Source of the DNA: Symbiodinium natans
Lineage: Eukaryota; Sar; Dinophyceae; Suessiales; Symbiodiniaceae
Length of the DNA stretch: 60,000 bases
Assembly (NCBI GenBank): GCA_905221605.1
Contig: CAJNDS010000913.1
Coordinates: 580,836-640,835 of the forward strand
Direction of reading: 5' to 3'
Shown here: positions 21,584-31,170 of the stretch, one piece after another
How positions within the stretch are numbered: the stretch's first letter is position 1
How the letters are laid out: each line of letters begins with the position of its first letter
Program-made: the position numbers and the translations under genes
The notes under the pieces: model-generated
What the model was told of the DNA's origin: nothing
The model's database searches: none
Seen by the model: the letters and a program-made list of their open reading frames with translations, nothing else

Positions 21584-23495
21584 ATGTCTATGCAAGTCGG
21601 TGCAAGGGTGGCCCAGGGACTTGTGGCGACTTTCGCCAGGCCGACTCCGGTGAGCCTCATGGAGGAGAGCGAACATCTTGAGCAGCTTGGGCGGCTCCAG
21701 GGCACGGCTGGGCACTTTCCCCTTGAGTGGGCAGCCCGCCTCAAGGTGAAGAAGATCTTAGGAGAAGGGGGCTTCGGCCGCGTTTTCTTGTGTTCGACGT
21801 CATGCGGTTCTCCGGCCTCAGCGGATGTGTCTGTGAAGCTGATCCAGGGCGACTCTGCAGCGGCAAAGCATGAAGTGGACATGATGCGACGGATGTACGG
21901 TGTTTCTGAGTACTGCACTTCCACGATTGGCGCCCCAGACTACGTCAAGACTTCGCTTGGCATGTGGTTGATGATGCCGTATTTCAACTCTGGGGATTTT
22001 CTCGGCATGGTCAAGCGTTGCCATGGGAGCGCCGACTGCTTATGCGGGAGGGAACTCTGCTGGGACAAGCTTGGGTCTCACTTCAGCAGGGCCTTTGTGC
22101 TTGGACTTGACCTGGGTGTGTAAGATGCTCGTGTAGGTGTTCGGTAGGTAAGCTCACAAGTAGGTTCACGCACTGTTTTTTAAAAGTCGTAAATTGGAAG
22201 CGCTTACTTGCAGTGTCAAGCTATCAGTTGTTTTCGTTACGCATCCATATTGTATCAGACCCTTCTTAGTTTAGCGGCCAAGTTCCCCAGCATGATGATG
22301 ACTCAATGACTTGCCTAATTGCGCGCTATAGGTGCTGGCGCTGTTTTTCCAGGCGGTCGAGGGCGTGGCAGCCATGCACGGCCAGGGATTGGTCCACAGG
22401 GACATCAAGCTCGAGAATCTCATGGTCAACTGCAAGGAGAAAGTGAAATGATGAAGGAAGTAAGTTAAAACAAGGTCAAACAAGGTCAAACAAGGTCAAA
22501 CAAGGCAAAACAAGGTAAAACAAGGTAACACAAGGTAAAACAATGTAAAACAATATAAAACAAGGTAAAACAAAGTAAGACAAGGCAAAACAAGGTATAA
22601 CAAGGTAGAACAAGGTAAAACAAGGTAAAACAAGGTAAAACAAGGTAAAACAAGGTAAAACAAGGTAAAACAAGGCAAAACAAGGTAAAACAAGGTAAAA
22701 CAAGGTAAAACAATGTAAAACAAGGTAAAACAAGGTAAAACAAGGTAAAACAAGGTAAAGTAGACCGCGCAAGAGCTGTTTATGTGCAAAGGAAAGCTTC
22801 TCGTAAAGCGTTTTTCCATTTGCGTCAGCTGCAAGGAGAGCTCCTGCTACGCCGCCGTCATCGACCTTGGACTTGCATGCGAGGAGGGCCATGAGGAGTG
22901 CAAAGAAACGGCTGGGACACCAGGATACATTGCACCAGAAGCTCTGGAAGCAGGGGGCAGTGGACGTCCTGTGAGTGACGTCTTCTCCTTGGGTGTGGTC
23001 CTCTACCGCCTTCTCTATGCAAAGCCCCCACCGTTCCTGTCGGACAGGCTCGGAATCCAGACGAGGCTTTACCATCCAAGCCAGGATCCAAACTTCCAGG
23101 GCGTGCGGACGCAGCGCGACGAGCTTGCTTTGGCCATGTTGACGCCAGACCCTGAGTTCCGCATCTCGATAGCCGACGTCTTGACGAAGCTGCGCGACAT
23201 CATTGAAATGGAGGGTCCCCCCCAAGAGGTTCTCGCAATGTTGTCGATTGGGCCCGTGCAGCGAGGGGCCAAGAACCCGTTTCCTCGGTGCCTCTTTGAG
23301 CAGAGCGTGGGAAATGTGAAGGACGTACAGGATCTTGAAGACAAGCCCTTCCATCGTCTGGATTGTACAGACCTCCCAAAGAGTGCTCCCTTTAAGTGCG
23401 GTTTTTGTTTCCTGTGCAACCCTTGTTGCCAATGCAGAGTGAAGCGGCATGGCGTGCTGGTGCCGGAATTCTTCCGCATGGAGTCCTGCCAGTGA
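21584..23495 (+). CDS. protein kinase, three exons, Cys-rich C-terminus
   Basis: Inferred join of 21584-22117, 22332-22436 and 22836-23495 gives 432 residues, with all exons in phase 0. It is a Ser/Thr-type kinase that would transfer phosphate from ATP to proteins. Visible elements in order: Gly-loop GEGGFGRV (60-67), Lys in VSVKL (85), a helix-C Glu candidate (97), HRDIKLEN with catalytic Asp 202 and Asn 207, DLG in place of DFG (Asp 223), TAGTPGYIAPE (about 238-248), SDVFSLGVVLYRLL and the PEFRISIADVL Arg. All key residues are present, so it may be active. After the domain comes a ~90-residue tail with a Cys cluster (KCGFCFLCNPCCQC) that might bind metal. The ATG at 21584 is the first in frame; a second lies at 21590. 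The substrate is unknown. The 3' end is duplicated at 59616-60000. Confidence 0.85.
22118..22331 (+). other. kinase intron 1 (GT-AG, 214 bp)
   Basis: The upstream frame hits TAA at 22121. Joining GGT (ends 22117) to GTGCTGGCG (22332) restores the kinase helix before HRD. The intron reads GTGTAAG at the left and CTATAG at the right. It is inferred from protein continuity. Confidence 0.7.
22425..22440 (+). repeat. direct repeat at left edge of intron 2
   Basis: GTCAACTGCAAGGAGA matches GTCAGCTGCAAGGAGA at 22824-22839 with one mismatch (15/16). The pair brackets the intron, as a target-site duplication would. Confidence 0.85.
22437..22835 (+). other. kinase intron 2 (apparent GA-AG, 399 bp)
   Basis: Kinase continuity (LENLMVNCK to ESSCYAAVIDLG) requires removing 22437-22835. 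The only join I found that keeps the frame is CTGCAAG^GAGAAA ... CTGCAAG^GAGAGC, a GA donor with an AG|G acceptor. GA donors are known in dinoflagellates. A GT donor (GTGAAATG, 22443) spliced to the nearby CAG gives a wrong frame. The splice lies inside a 16 bp repeat, so the exact cut is ambiguous within it. Confidence 0.65.
22471..22760 (+). repeat. 29 tandem copies of CAAGGTAAAA inside intron 2
   Basis: Exactly 290 bp in register, 29 ten-base units without an indel. Most are CAAGGTAAAA; variants include CAAGGTCAAA (first three), CAAGGCAAAA, CAATGTAAAA, CAATATAAAA and CAAAGTAAGA. Each standard unit contains AAG|GTAAA, a good match to a GT-type 5' splice site. The Leu/Phe-rich frame on the opposite strand is an artefact of the array. 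Confidence 0.97.
22824..22839 (+). repeat. direct repeat at right edge of intron 2
   Basis: Second member of the 16 bp pair described at 22425-22440. It includes the inferred acceptor CTGCAAG|GAG. Confidence 0.85.
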
Positions 23496-24119
23496 GAAAA
23501 GAGGCTCGTGTGCGCAAAAGGAAGGCAACAAAGAATGGCCAAATCCCAAAGTTAGGCCCCTCGAAAAAAGACTTGCAACAAATAGATGAACCTCTTTTGC
23601 GCCGTGCTGTTTGTGCAAGCAAGCGCCATGGCGCAAGCGCAAGCGCTTTTCATGTAGGACCCACGGCCACCACTAACTGCCATTGCCCCACTTAAGCAAG
23701 CGCCATGTAGGAAAGCTGGGGGGCATCTGCGGGTGAAGTCAACAGAGGAAGCAGCGCCAGAAACTTCTGGCTGACCTGGTCAGGAAGCCCAGCAGTTGAC
23801 ACGAGCAAATTAGCCAATGCAAGTGAGGGAGGAGGTGTGCAGAAGGCGCACAGGCAGGTGGATCAGTTCAAGCACGTACACAAGCGCAGACATGAAGAGT
23901 GCCATCGAGGAAGGGTGTCTTGAAAGAGCCGAAGAGACGTTTTCCAAGCCAGGAGGTTCCACTTTGCAAGGAAAAAAAAAGGAAGGCAAGAGAAAGGAGA
24001 AATAAACAATTGAAAAGAAAGCACAAAAAAAAGAAGGGAAACTTTTTTCTGCTTCTTCTTCTCGCCAACTGGCCCAAACACGGAGGGTTGACTGTCTGGA
24101 TCAGCTGCCAGATGTTAAA
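23496..24119. other. kinase 3' flank; no other gene
   Basis: The first ~87 bases belong to the segment duplicated at 59616-60000. The rest holds purine-rich stretches with A9 and A8 runs (about 23970 and 24026) and no gene. The T-rich complement downstream of the tRNA (about 24026-24033) could serve as a pol III stop. Confidence 0.4.
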
Positions 24120-24190
24120 TGCCTCAGCCGGGAATCGAACCCGGGTCACATCGATGGCAACGATGTATTCTGCCACTAGACCACTGATGC
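24120..24190 (-). tRNA. tRNA-Gly (GCC)
   Basis: Read on the minus strand, the 71 nt fold as a cloverleaf. The acceptor GCATCAG/CTGAGGC has one A-G mismatch at position 3:70. The A-box is TGGTCTAGTGG. The anticodon stem CATCG/CGATG carries loop TTGCCAT (anticodon GCC), the T stem is CCGGG/CCCGG with loop TTCGATT, and the discriminator is A. No CCA is encoded, as expected in a nucleus. The sequence is close to the plant-type tRNA-Gly(GCC). The acceptor mismatch could mean a slightly decayed copy. Pol III termination may use the T-rich run near 24033-24026; only TTT follows immediately. Confidence 0.9.
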
Positions 24191-24374
24191 TCCTGGTCTG
24201 TGCCTGCCTGCTTCTTACCAAAAGGAAATCCTGTTTGATCTGGAAGTCAATAAAACTAAAGTAACTAAAGGAGGAGACTCATATGAGCACCCCAGCACAA
24301 GAACCACGCAGATTCTCGTCAACACCTCTCCTGTTGTGTCAGAAACGGGTGTCACAAGCGGTTTTCTGTTCCAC

Positions 24375-24375
<1 letters not shown>

Positions 24376-24441
<66 letters not shown>
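24376..24441 (+). repeat. (TGC)22 microsatellite
   Basis: Twenty-two uninterrupted TGC units. It would encode poly-Leu, poly-Cys or poly-Ala on this strand, or poly-Gln/Ser/Ala on the other, but no gene context supports translation. Confidence 0.97.
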
Positions 24442-24446
24442 GGTGT

Positions 24447-24543
<97 letters not shown>

Positions 24544-24545
24544 GG
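24447..24545 (+). repeat. (GTGGTC)n hexamer microsatellite, ~16 copies
   Basis: Starts a few bases after the (TGC)22 array and runs without indels, ending in GTGGTGGTGGCGG. Frames across both microsatellites are repeat artefacts. Confidence 0.95.
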
Positions 24546-25439
24546 TGGTGGCGGCGCTTGGGCTTGCAAGCGCAGTGCTTGTCGTTGTCGTCGTTGTCTT
24601 CACCATCGTCGTCCATGTTGCTGTTGCAGTCGATCTTGGTGTGCTCGTTGCGCAATCTCGGCTCAGGCACCTTTGCTTACGTCACATGTACCCCAATACC
24701 CCAAAACCCCAAACCCTAGACCATCTCATGCAACCTAGAACCCTGGAGGTTCGCACTTGGCTTTCAATGGTTGAAGGTTTAGACTTTTGTGCATAGGCCC
24801 TCTGCGCCCCACTTGCAACATACACAGGCAGGTCATGGTCCACAGTTTCATCTGCTCAACAGAGTTCCCTACAGTTGCCATAGCCTTGAACAGCCCCAAG
24901 AGGTGGTGACTTAAGCTTGAATTCGATAAGCCCAACCGATGCATTTGTTTTCAGCTTTGCCCGTCGACTCATGCAAAAGCCCGTGCCGGCTGATGCCTTG
25001 ATGCCTTCAGCTTTGCCAGCTCGGAGCTTCTGCCCGAGGACTGTGCTCCAGTGGTGAAGGGGGTATGTCTCTGAGGGTGTTAGGGGAAACCTTCTGCTTA
25101 GGTGGCGGCGGGCTTCCCAGGCACAAAAAACACCATAGCCTCAAACCTTGCATTCAGGACAGAGACCAGGATCGGCCGTGCAGAACACAACCCCAAGCAG
25201 CTTTGAACGGTAAACGGCGGCACCCCAATCTCGCCTTCTTAGCAGGGAGTTTGGGAGTTCGGGGGCCTACATATACCCTTTCAGGGGGAGTCTAGGAGGG
25301 TACCTCTTTCCCTCATTCCCGACTATAAGAACCAGCCCTTCTTTTTTTAGGAGAGGGGGTCAACTGCGCCAACATCTTGAAGTTGCGACGGGAGCTGTGC
25401 CGCGCTGCGGGTCCGCGGTTCCTCCCGCCAGGCCAGAGA
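24546..25439. other. no gene recognised
   Basis: Begins with decayed microsatellite flank, then a short CCCCAAAACCCC / CCCTAGACC stretch (about 24690-24722). The remainder shows nothing recognisable. Confidence 0.4.
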
Positions 25440-26240
25440 GCGAGGGTTTAGGGTCTCCTTACTCAGGTTGCTTCTTCTTTCTGGTTTGGAGTTTTGAGGG
25501 TTTTGAGGGTTGAGGGTTTAAAAGTTTAGGGTTTAGGGTTTGGGGTTTAGGGTCGAGGCCTTTGAGTCCAACATCATCCAAAATGAAAACGCCGGCTCTC
25601 ATGTTGGAAACAAAGCAGACCCGCATTCAGGGTTTAGGGTTTAGGGTTTGGGGTTTGGGGTTTAGGGTTCAGGGTTTGGGGCTGAGGGATATTGGGGGGA
25701 TAGTTGCAACCCCATACCTGGCGTTGCCCCTTTGGAGGGCTCACCCTGGACCCGGAAACGGCCTCCCCCCCCCCCCCCTCGCCCCAATATCCCGAACCCC
25801 AACACCCCTCAACCCTGAACCCGCAACCCTCAACCCTAAACCCCAAACACAAACAAAAACCCTGGCAATTACATGGCTTGAAGCCCCGAAGCCGCCACAG
25901 GCAACCTTCCCTCCCCCTTGCAAGGGTTTTGGTTTTCGGTTAGGGCTTGTAGGGTCTGTAGGGGTTCAGGGTTTAGGGTTCTTTTGCAGAAAGTTTATGA
26001 GAGGCCTCTCCCAGCTGATGGAGTCTGGGTTCAAGACAGGGTTTAGTGGGACATTAGGTTGAGAAGCGGCCCTTCCCATCTTTGGTCCTCATGGACTGGG
26101 GCCGAGTGCACGTCTCCAAGAATACTTGCACCCTAAACCCTAGACCCTAAACCCTAAACCCTAACCCTAAACCCTAAACCCTAAGCCCTAAACCCTAAAC
26201 CCTAAACCCAAAACCCAAAACCCAAAACCCTAAACCCCAA
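25440..26240. repeat. interstitial telomere-like repeats in both orientations
   Basis: TTTAGGG-type units and GGTTTGGG variants are dense at 25495-25690 on the plus strand. CCCTAAA/CCCTCAA types appear at 25795-25850, TTTAGGG again near 25965-25980, and CCCTAAACCC at 26130-26235. TTTAGGG is the known telomere repeat of dinoflagellates and plants. The stretches are degenerate and separated by unique sequence. Confidence 0.8.
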
Positions 26241-27984
26241 GTACTTGTCATCCACAGAACCACATCCCAAGCGGCCTCGAGGTTTCTGGATCTCTTGTGC
26301 CCTCTGCCCTGGACGCGTAACATCCATGAACCCTCCTGCCCAAGAGCAGGAAACCTAGTATACACGTGGGGCATTTCCCAAACTAGGGTCACTCCTTTTA
26401 GACCCCAAATTGAAGCGAATCCCCTTGGAGCGATTTGGGGCACACCTATTTTCGGAAACCCCCACACTCTTTAGGGGGGAGGGTACCCAACAACCGCCTC
26501 ATAATCCTCTCACGGTGGCACGGAGTGCACACGCAGAGTTGCGGAAATCATCAGCGCTACGTGGCATGGGGCGGCCCCGACTCTCAAAATGGAGGAGAGC
26601 ACAAGCTGTGCTTCGCTGCTCCAACATTCGATCCTGTTAAGAACAACTTCGCACCATCATGCCTCTGCTCCAAAGCTAACCACAAGTCCTCAGCAAGGCC
26701 CGGGGAGCTGTGGAAGAGGGCCGAGTGGATGCCACCCCCCCCCCACTACCACCCCCCCCCCTACCACCTCCCCGCACCCCCAACTGCCCCCCACAAATAG
26801 ACCTTGTGCTCTGATGGGCTTCTGGAGACCGCCGCTCGGAAAATCCTCCCCCCCCCTTTTTTTTTTCATTTCAGTTTTTGGGAGGCCACAACACAGTTGG
26901 CTTAGAATCTCCAAGGACTCCGTGGGGAGGCCTCTTGCATGTGGCACAAGAGCCCCCCCCCCCCCACACACAAAAGCCGAAAGGTCGCTTCGAGTGCCAA
27001 GCCGTTCACATTCGGGCCCCTCGGGGGCTCTTCGGGCAGGAATCAGAACTCGCGCAATTTCAAGGTTAAAACAAAAGCAACGAGTTGGGTAGTGAATCAA
27101 TCGTCGGGAGTCGTGCGCCCATCCCAGGTACGCCAATGCTGCACCAGAGGATGCCCAGAAGCCTGAAGGCTTCTTGGCCCCGCAATCCCTCAAAAGATAG
27201 CGTTGCAAGTACCGTTCTGCTTTCGAGCATGTGGATCTTCCGCCCTAAGTAATGCAAGAGCCCACGAAAATGGACCTTGAAGCCTAAGCCCCGAAAGCCC
27301 TGAAAACTTGTGCCCTCAAATCATCAGGTTTTTGCATCCGCCCTTTCACGCTGGAACTGTAGACCCCCAACATAAGCCCTAAGGCCCTAAGCTTTGAAGC
27401 CTTTACTGCAAAAGTATCGGACTTAAACCCTTCAGGCTTAAACGGGATAGGTAGGGCAGTGGGGCTAAGGGCAGTTCCGGTTCACAGAGGGGCCATGCTT
27501 GAAACCAGAACTGCAAACATGTTCGCGTTGCTTTGTTGTCTTTGTTCTAGTGGCTTCGTGTATCTCACCTACTCCAGCCGACTGTTGTCGCACCTCAACC
27601 TCCCATCACTCGTCCTTCCTTGCATTGCCAGGCAAAATTCGAGTGTTTTGGCTGACCAGTCGCATCCTGAGCCGCAGGCCGTGGGACCACAGGGGTTGAC
27701 ATGGCGAAGCCCCCACAAAAAGCCCTAAATTCGGGTTCCTGAAATATGCCACGCTCTGCCGCGTGTCCCGAAACAACCCGTCTAGAATAGAAGCCCTCAT
27801 GGAAGCGGATGTAAAGCTGTAAAACCCTTCGTCTCTGGCGGCCCCGGCTAGCTGAGAGATCGCCCTGTTGGTTCTGAACTTGTTTGTTTGTTTGTCTGCG
27901 AATACCGTGTGCAGAGCATCTTATGAGTTCAAGCTCGCATCCTCCCCCTCTCCCACACCCTTGAGACCATAAATCCTATCGGCC
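26241..27984. other. no gene recognised; homopolymer-rich
   Basis: Contains C9-C13 runs (about 26737-26762, 26847-26857 and 26950-26964), a T10 run near 26858, and scattered GCCCTAAG words near 27370-27400. Frames of up to 172 codons overlap on both strands and show no domain. Confidence 0.45.
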
Positions 27985-28129
27985 CTATCAGGCTCTGCTG
28001 AATTTCAGCGACGTGGCTTGTGTTACCCTTGAAACTTGGCGTCTTTCATTTCGGAGGACACCCATCGTAGTTCCCCCCAAAAAAATTACGAATATACATA
28101 TATATATATATGTATATATATATATATGT
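27985..28129 (+). repeat. macrosatellite fragment left of insertion 1
   Basis: From the CAGGCTCTGCTGAATTTCAG start to CATCGTAGTTCCCCCC and the TA tract, this matches 33547-33660 and 35887-36000 almost base for base. It is the left half of a macrosatellite unit cut by insertion 1. Confidence 0.85.
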
Positions 28130-28265
28130 GCTCACCCCCCCCCATGATCTAGGTCGAAAGGCCTTTCGGGCCCATCGAAGCGAGATGTAAACCTAAGTCG
28201 GAATGAAAATTAAAAGGCCACTGGCCTCATTCGTAGTAAATTTTTTTTACATCTAAATTTGCCAA

Positions 28266-29975
28266 GTAAAAGCCGCACCCTATGAAATCCTCTTCTGGGG
28301 CCTGCCTGTCCGTAACAAAATCTCACAAGAGCTTTATATGCAGAGGTTACAGCCTCAGAAATCCTCATCTGGGCTTCCTGCCTATTTTATTGAGAAAATG
28401 CTTCTACATAAGAAGCCCACACCCTACGAAAAGAATTCTATACTTAAAGGCCACACCCTATGAAATCCTCTTCTAGGCCCTCTTAATGAAATTTCAGTAG
28501 ACTTGTGTCTGATAAAGCCACAGCTTCGTTCGTAATTAACCCAAGTAAAAAAACATATTAAGAGGCCCAGCCCCAAGACATCCTCTTCTAAGCCTCATTG
28601 ATTAATACCTATTTAGAACATTTTTGTTTTTCCGACACCCTGTGAAATCTTTCGCTGGCCCCATTCGTAATGAAACGCAATTTGATTTCATATTGTAAGC
28701 CCACACCCTAAGAAATCCTCTTCTGGGCTTCGTTCGTAATTGAACCCAAGTAAAGCAAGTGTATATTCAGAGGCCAACCCCAGGACATCCTCCTCGCAAT
28801 GAAACCGAGTTAGAATTCTATATTGCAGACCATACCCTATGAAATCCCTTTCTGGCCCCTATTTGTAATGAAGATTAATTAGAATTCTGTATTACAAAGC
28901 CACACGCCAAGAAATCCTCATTAGACCTTCGTTTGTAATTAGACGTATTTTCGATTTGCCAAGATGCTTGTATTAAAAAAAGCCACACCATTCTGGGGCC
29001 TGTTCGTAACAGAATCTCGTAAGAAGTTTATAATGCTAGGTAAGAAGCCCACACCCTAAGAAGTTCTGACCTAGGCTAGGTTCGTATGTAACTCTTGGAC
29101 AGAAATTTATATCATGAGCCCCCATTCGTATTTGAATGTACTTACAATTCCATATTTAACCGCTAGACCCTATGAAATCCTCTTCTGGTGCCTATTAGTG
29201 AAATGTCAATAGACTTGTATATGATAAAGCCATAGCTTCGTTAGTAAATTAAACCCAAGTCAAACAAACAAATTAAGAGGCCCCGCCACAAGACATCCTC
29301 TTCTAAGCTTCATTGGTTAATACCTATTTGGAATTCTATTTTGCAGACCACACCCTATGAAATTCTCCCCTGGCCTCGCTTCATACTACAATGTTATTTG
29401 AGGTTTGTATTAAAACGCCACACCCTAAGAAATCCTCATCTGGACTCGTTTGGAATTCCACTTAAATTGAATTTTAAGTTTAGAGGCCACACCCCTTTGG
29501 ACAGAATTTAAAAGGCCACACCCTAAGACCTGTGTATGGTAAAGCCACAGCTTCGTTCGTAAAACCAAACCAAGTAAAACAATTAAGAGGCCACGCCCTT
29601 CTAAGCCTCATTCGTTACTACCTCTTTGGAATTTTATTTTACCGACCTTCGTAATGAAATGTAATTTGAGGTTTGCACTAAAACACCACACCCTAAGAAA
29701 TCCTCAACTGGACTTCCTTTGTGATTCCACTTAAATAGACGTTTAAATTACGAGGCCACACCCCAAGACATCCTCTTCGAAGCCCCACTCTTTTTTAAGT
29801 CCACTTAGACTTTTGAATTGCAGGTCCACATCCTCAAAAGAACCACACCCTAAGAAACCCTCTCTATTTCTGTTTTTATTACTTTTCATATTAAGACGCC
29901 ACATCCCAAGACATCCTCTTCTAAGCCTCATTCGTAATTAAATCTAATGGAACTTTACATGTTAACGCCACGCCC
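28266..29975 (+). repeat. degenerate satellite inside element 1
   Basis: The phrase CCACACCCTA(T/A)GAAATCCTCTTCTGG recurs with variation about every 70-130 bp (for example near 28273, 28447, 28687, 28830, 29164, 29350, 29425). It alternates with AAGCCACAGCTTCGTTCGTAA and AAGAGGCC...AAGACATCCTCTTCTAAGC versions. About 20 units can be made out. Confidence 0.85.
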
Positions 29976-30099
29976 TGCATACCGAATAGGCTGAATTGAA
30001 AAAAAACGAATGGTGGGTGTGTTTGTGTGCTTTTCTCTGTGTGTGTGCAAGGCAGTCACATTAGCAGAAACAACGTATAACAATACACATACTTTATAC

Positions 30100-30690
30100 A
30101 AGAAAAGCATTTTTTGCAAAATTTGCTAAAAAAAACACAAAAATCCAAAAATCCAAAAATCCAAAAATCCAAAAATCCAAAAATTCAAAACCATGGAGCC
30201 GGGAGGCCGCCTTTTTTGGATTTTTTGGTTTTCTCGAGGTTTTTTTGTTTTTTTTTGGAAAAATCCAAAAAAAACCATGGTCTTTTTTGGATTTTACTTG
30301 CTCCTGGCCTCAAAAACCTAAAAACACATGGTTTTTTTTTGGATTTTGAGTGAAAATCCAAAAAAAACCATGTGTTTTTTTAGTTTCTGAGACCAGGAGC
30401 ACCTGAAATCCAAAAAAACACGAGGGTTTTTTTTGGATTTTCACTCAAAATCCAAAAAAAACCATGTGTTTTTTAGGTTTTCGAGGCCAGGAGCAAGTAA
30501 AATCCAAAAAAAACCATGTTTTTTTTGGATTTTTCCAAAAAAAACAAAAAAAACCTCGAGAAAACCAAAAAATTCAAAAAAGGCGGCCTCCCGGCTCCAT
30601 GGTTTTGAGTTTTTAGATTTTTGGATTTTTGGATTTGTGTCAAAATTTGCAAATTCTGCAAAAAAGAAGTGTTTTTTGCATACAATTCTG
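30100..30690. repeat. ~590-bp imperfect palindrome centred near 30396
   Basis: CCATGGAGCCGGGAGGCCGCC at 30191-30211 has its exact complement at 30582-30602, and CTCGAG at 30233 mirrors 30555. Arms are rich in CCAAAAAA/TTTTTTGG and begin with (AAAATCC)n. The outer GCAAAATTTG pair (30116 and 30641) is a few bases off-centre because the repeat numbers differ between arms. It could fold into a long hairpin. Confidence 0.9.
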
Positions 30691-30958
30691 TGTTTATAAG
30701 CCTGTCCTATGCAAATAATTCATAGACATGTTTACCAAATTGCATTTTCCTGTGTTTTTGGGGTGTTTTTTTATGTGGTGATGTGGAAGTAGTGCTAAAC
30801 ACACGCGTTTTTCACTATTTACAGGTTTTCTCGCATAGGACTAGACGTGCAAAAACAGGACATCGCCTAGCATAGCCAGCATGTCATTTTAATCGGTATT
30901 TACGAGGGTTTTTATAGGGACAAAGCAAAACCTAGATCATGGGGGGGGGGGGGGGTGA

Positions 30959-30960
<2 letters not shown>

Positions 30961-30991
<31 letters not shown>

Positions 30992-31170
30992 TGTCCATGT
31001 ACAGTATATATATACACACATATATATATATATAGATGCTTGTATGTATGTATGTATGTATGTATGTATGTATCTATGTATGTATGTATGTATGTATCTA
31101 TGTATGTATGTATCTATGTATGTATGTATGTATGTATGTATGTATGTATGTATGTATGTGTGTGTGTGTG
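30961..31170 (+). repeat. (TA)n and (TATG)n microsatellites, macrosatellite copy a
   Basis: TA tract, ATAGATGTCCATGTACAG, a second TA/CA tract and then (TATG)n up to (TG)n at 31170. The same order is found at 33656-33823 and 38979-39151. Confidence 0.95.

Larger units (their letters stand above)
28130..30960. mobile_element. TIR element 1 (2831 bp), inserted in a TA microsatellite
   Basis: Left end: GCTCA, C9, ATGATCTAGG (28130-28153). Right end, read in complement: GGTCA, C15, ATGATCTAGG (30960-30931). Both ends abut (TA)n. The flanks outside are those of the empty locus at 33646-33685. TA at both sides fits a TA target duplication, but the tract hides its exact size. The interior has no frame longer than about 90 codons, so it is non-autonomous as seen. 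It consists of a ~1.7 kb satellite (28266-29975), a ~590 bp palindrome (30100-30690) and short unique ends. The ends are shared with element 2 (36038-38978) but the interior is not. I know of no named family with these ends. Confidence 0.75.

Noticed and set aside
22471-22760. CRISPR-like array
   Set aside because: Ten-base units are contiguous with no spacers, in a eukaryotic intron.
22476-23642. A 388-codon minus-strand frame opposite the kinase with a Phe/Leu/Cys-rich end
   Set aside because: It is the complement of kinase exon 3 plus the CAAGGTAAAA array; the unusual composition is only the 10-mer read backwards.
24283-24738. Poly-Cys/Arg-Gly-rich protein
   Set aside because: It consists of (TGC)22 and a hexamer repeat; all frames and both strands are open, and there is no other domain.
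25440-26240. True chromosome end or simple head-to-head telomere fusion
   Set aside because: Units are degenerate, orientation changes more than once and unique sequence lies between.
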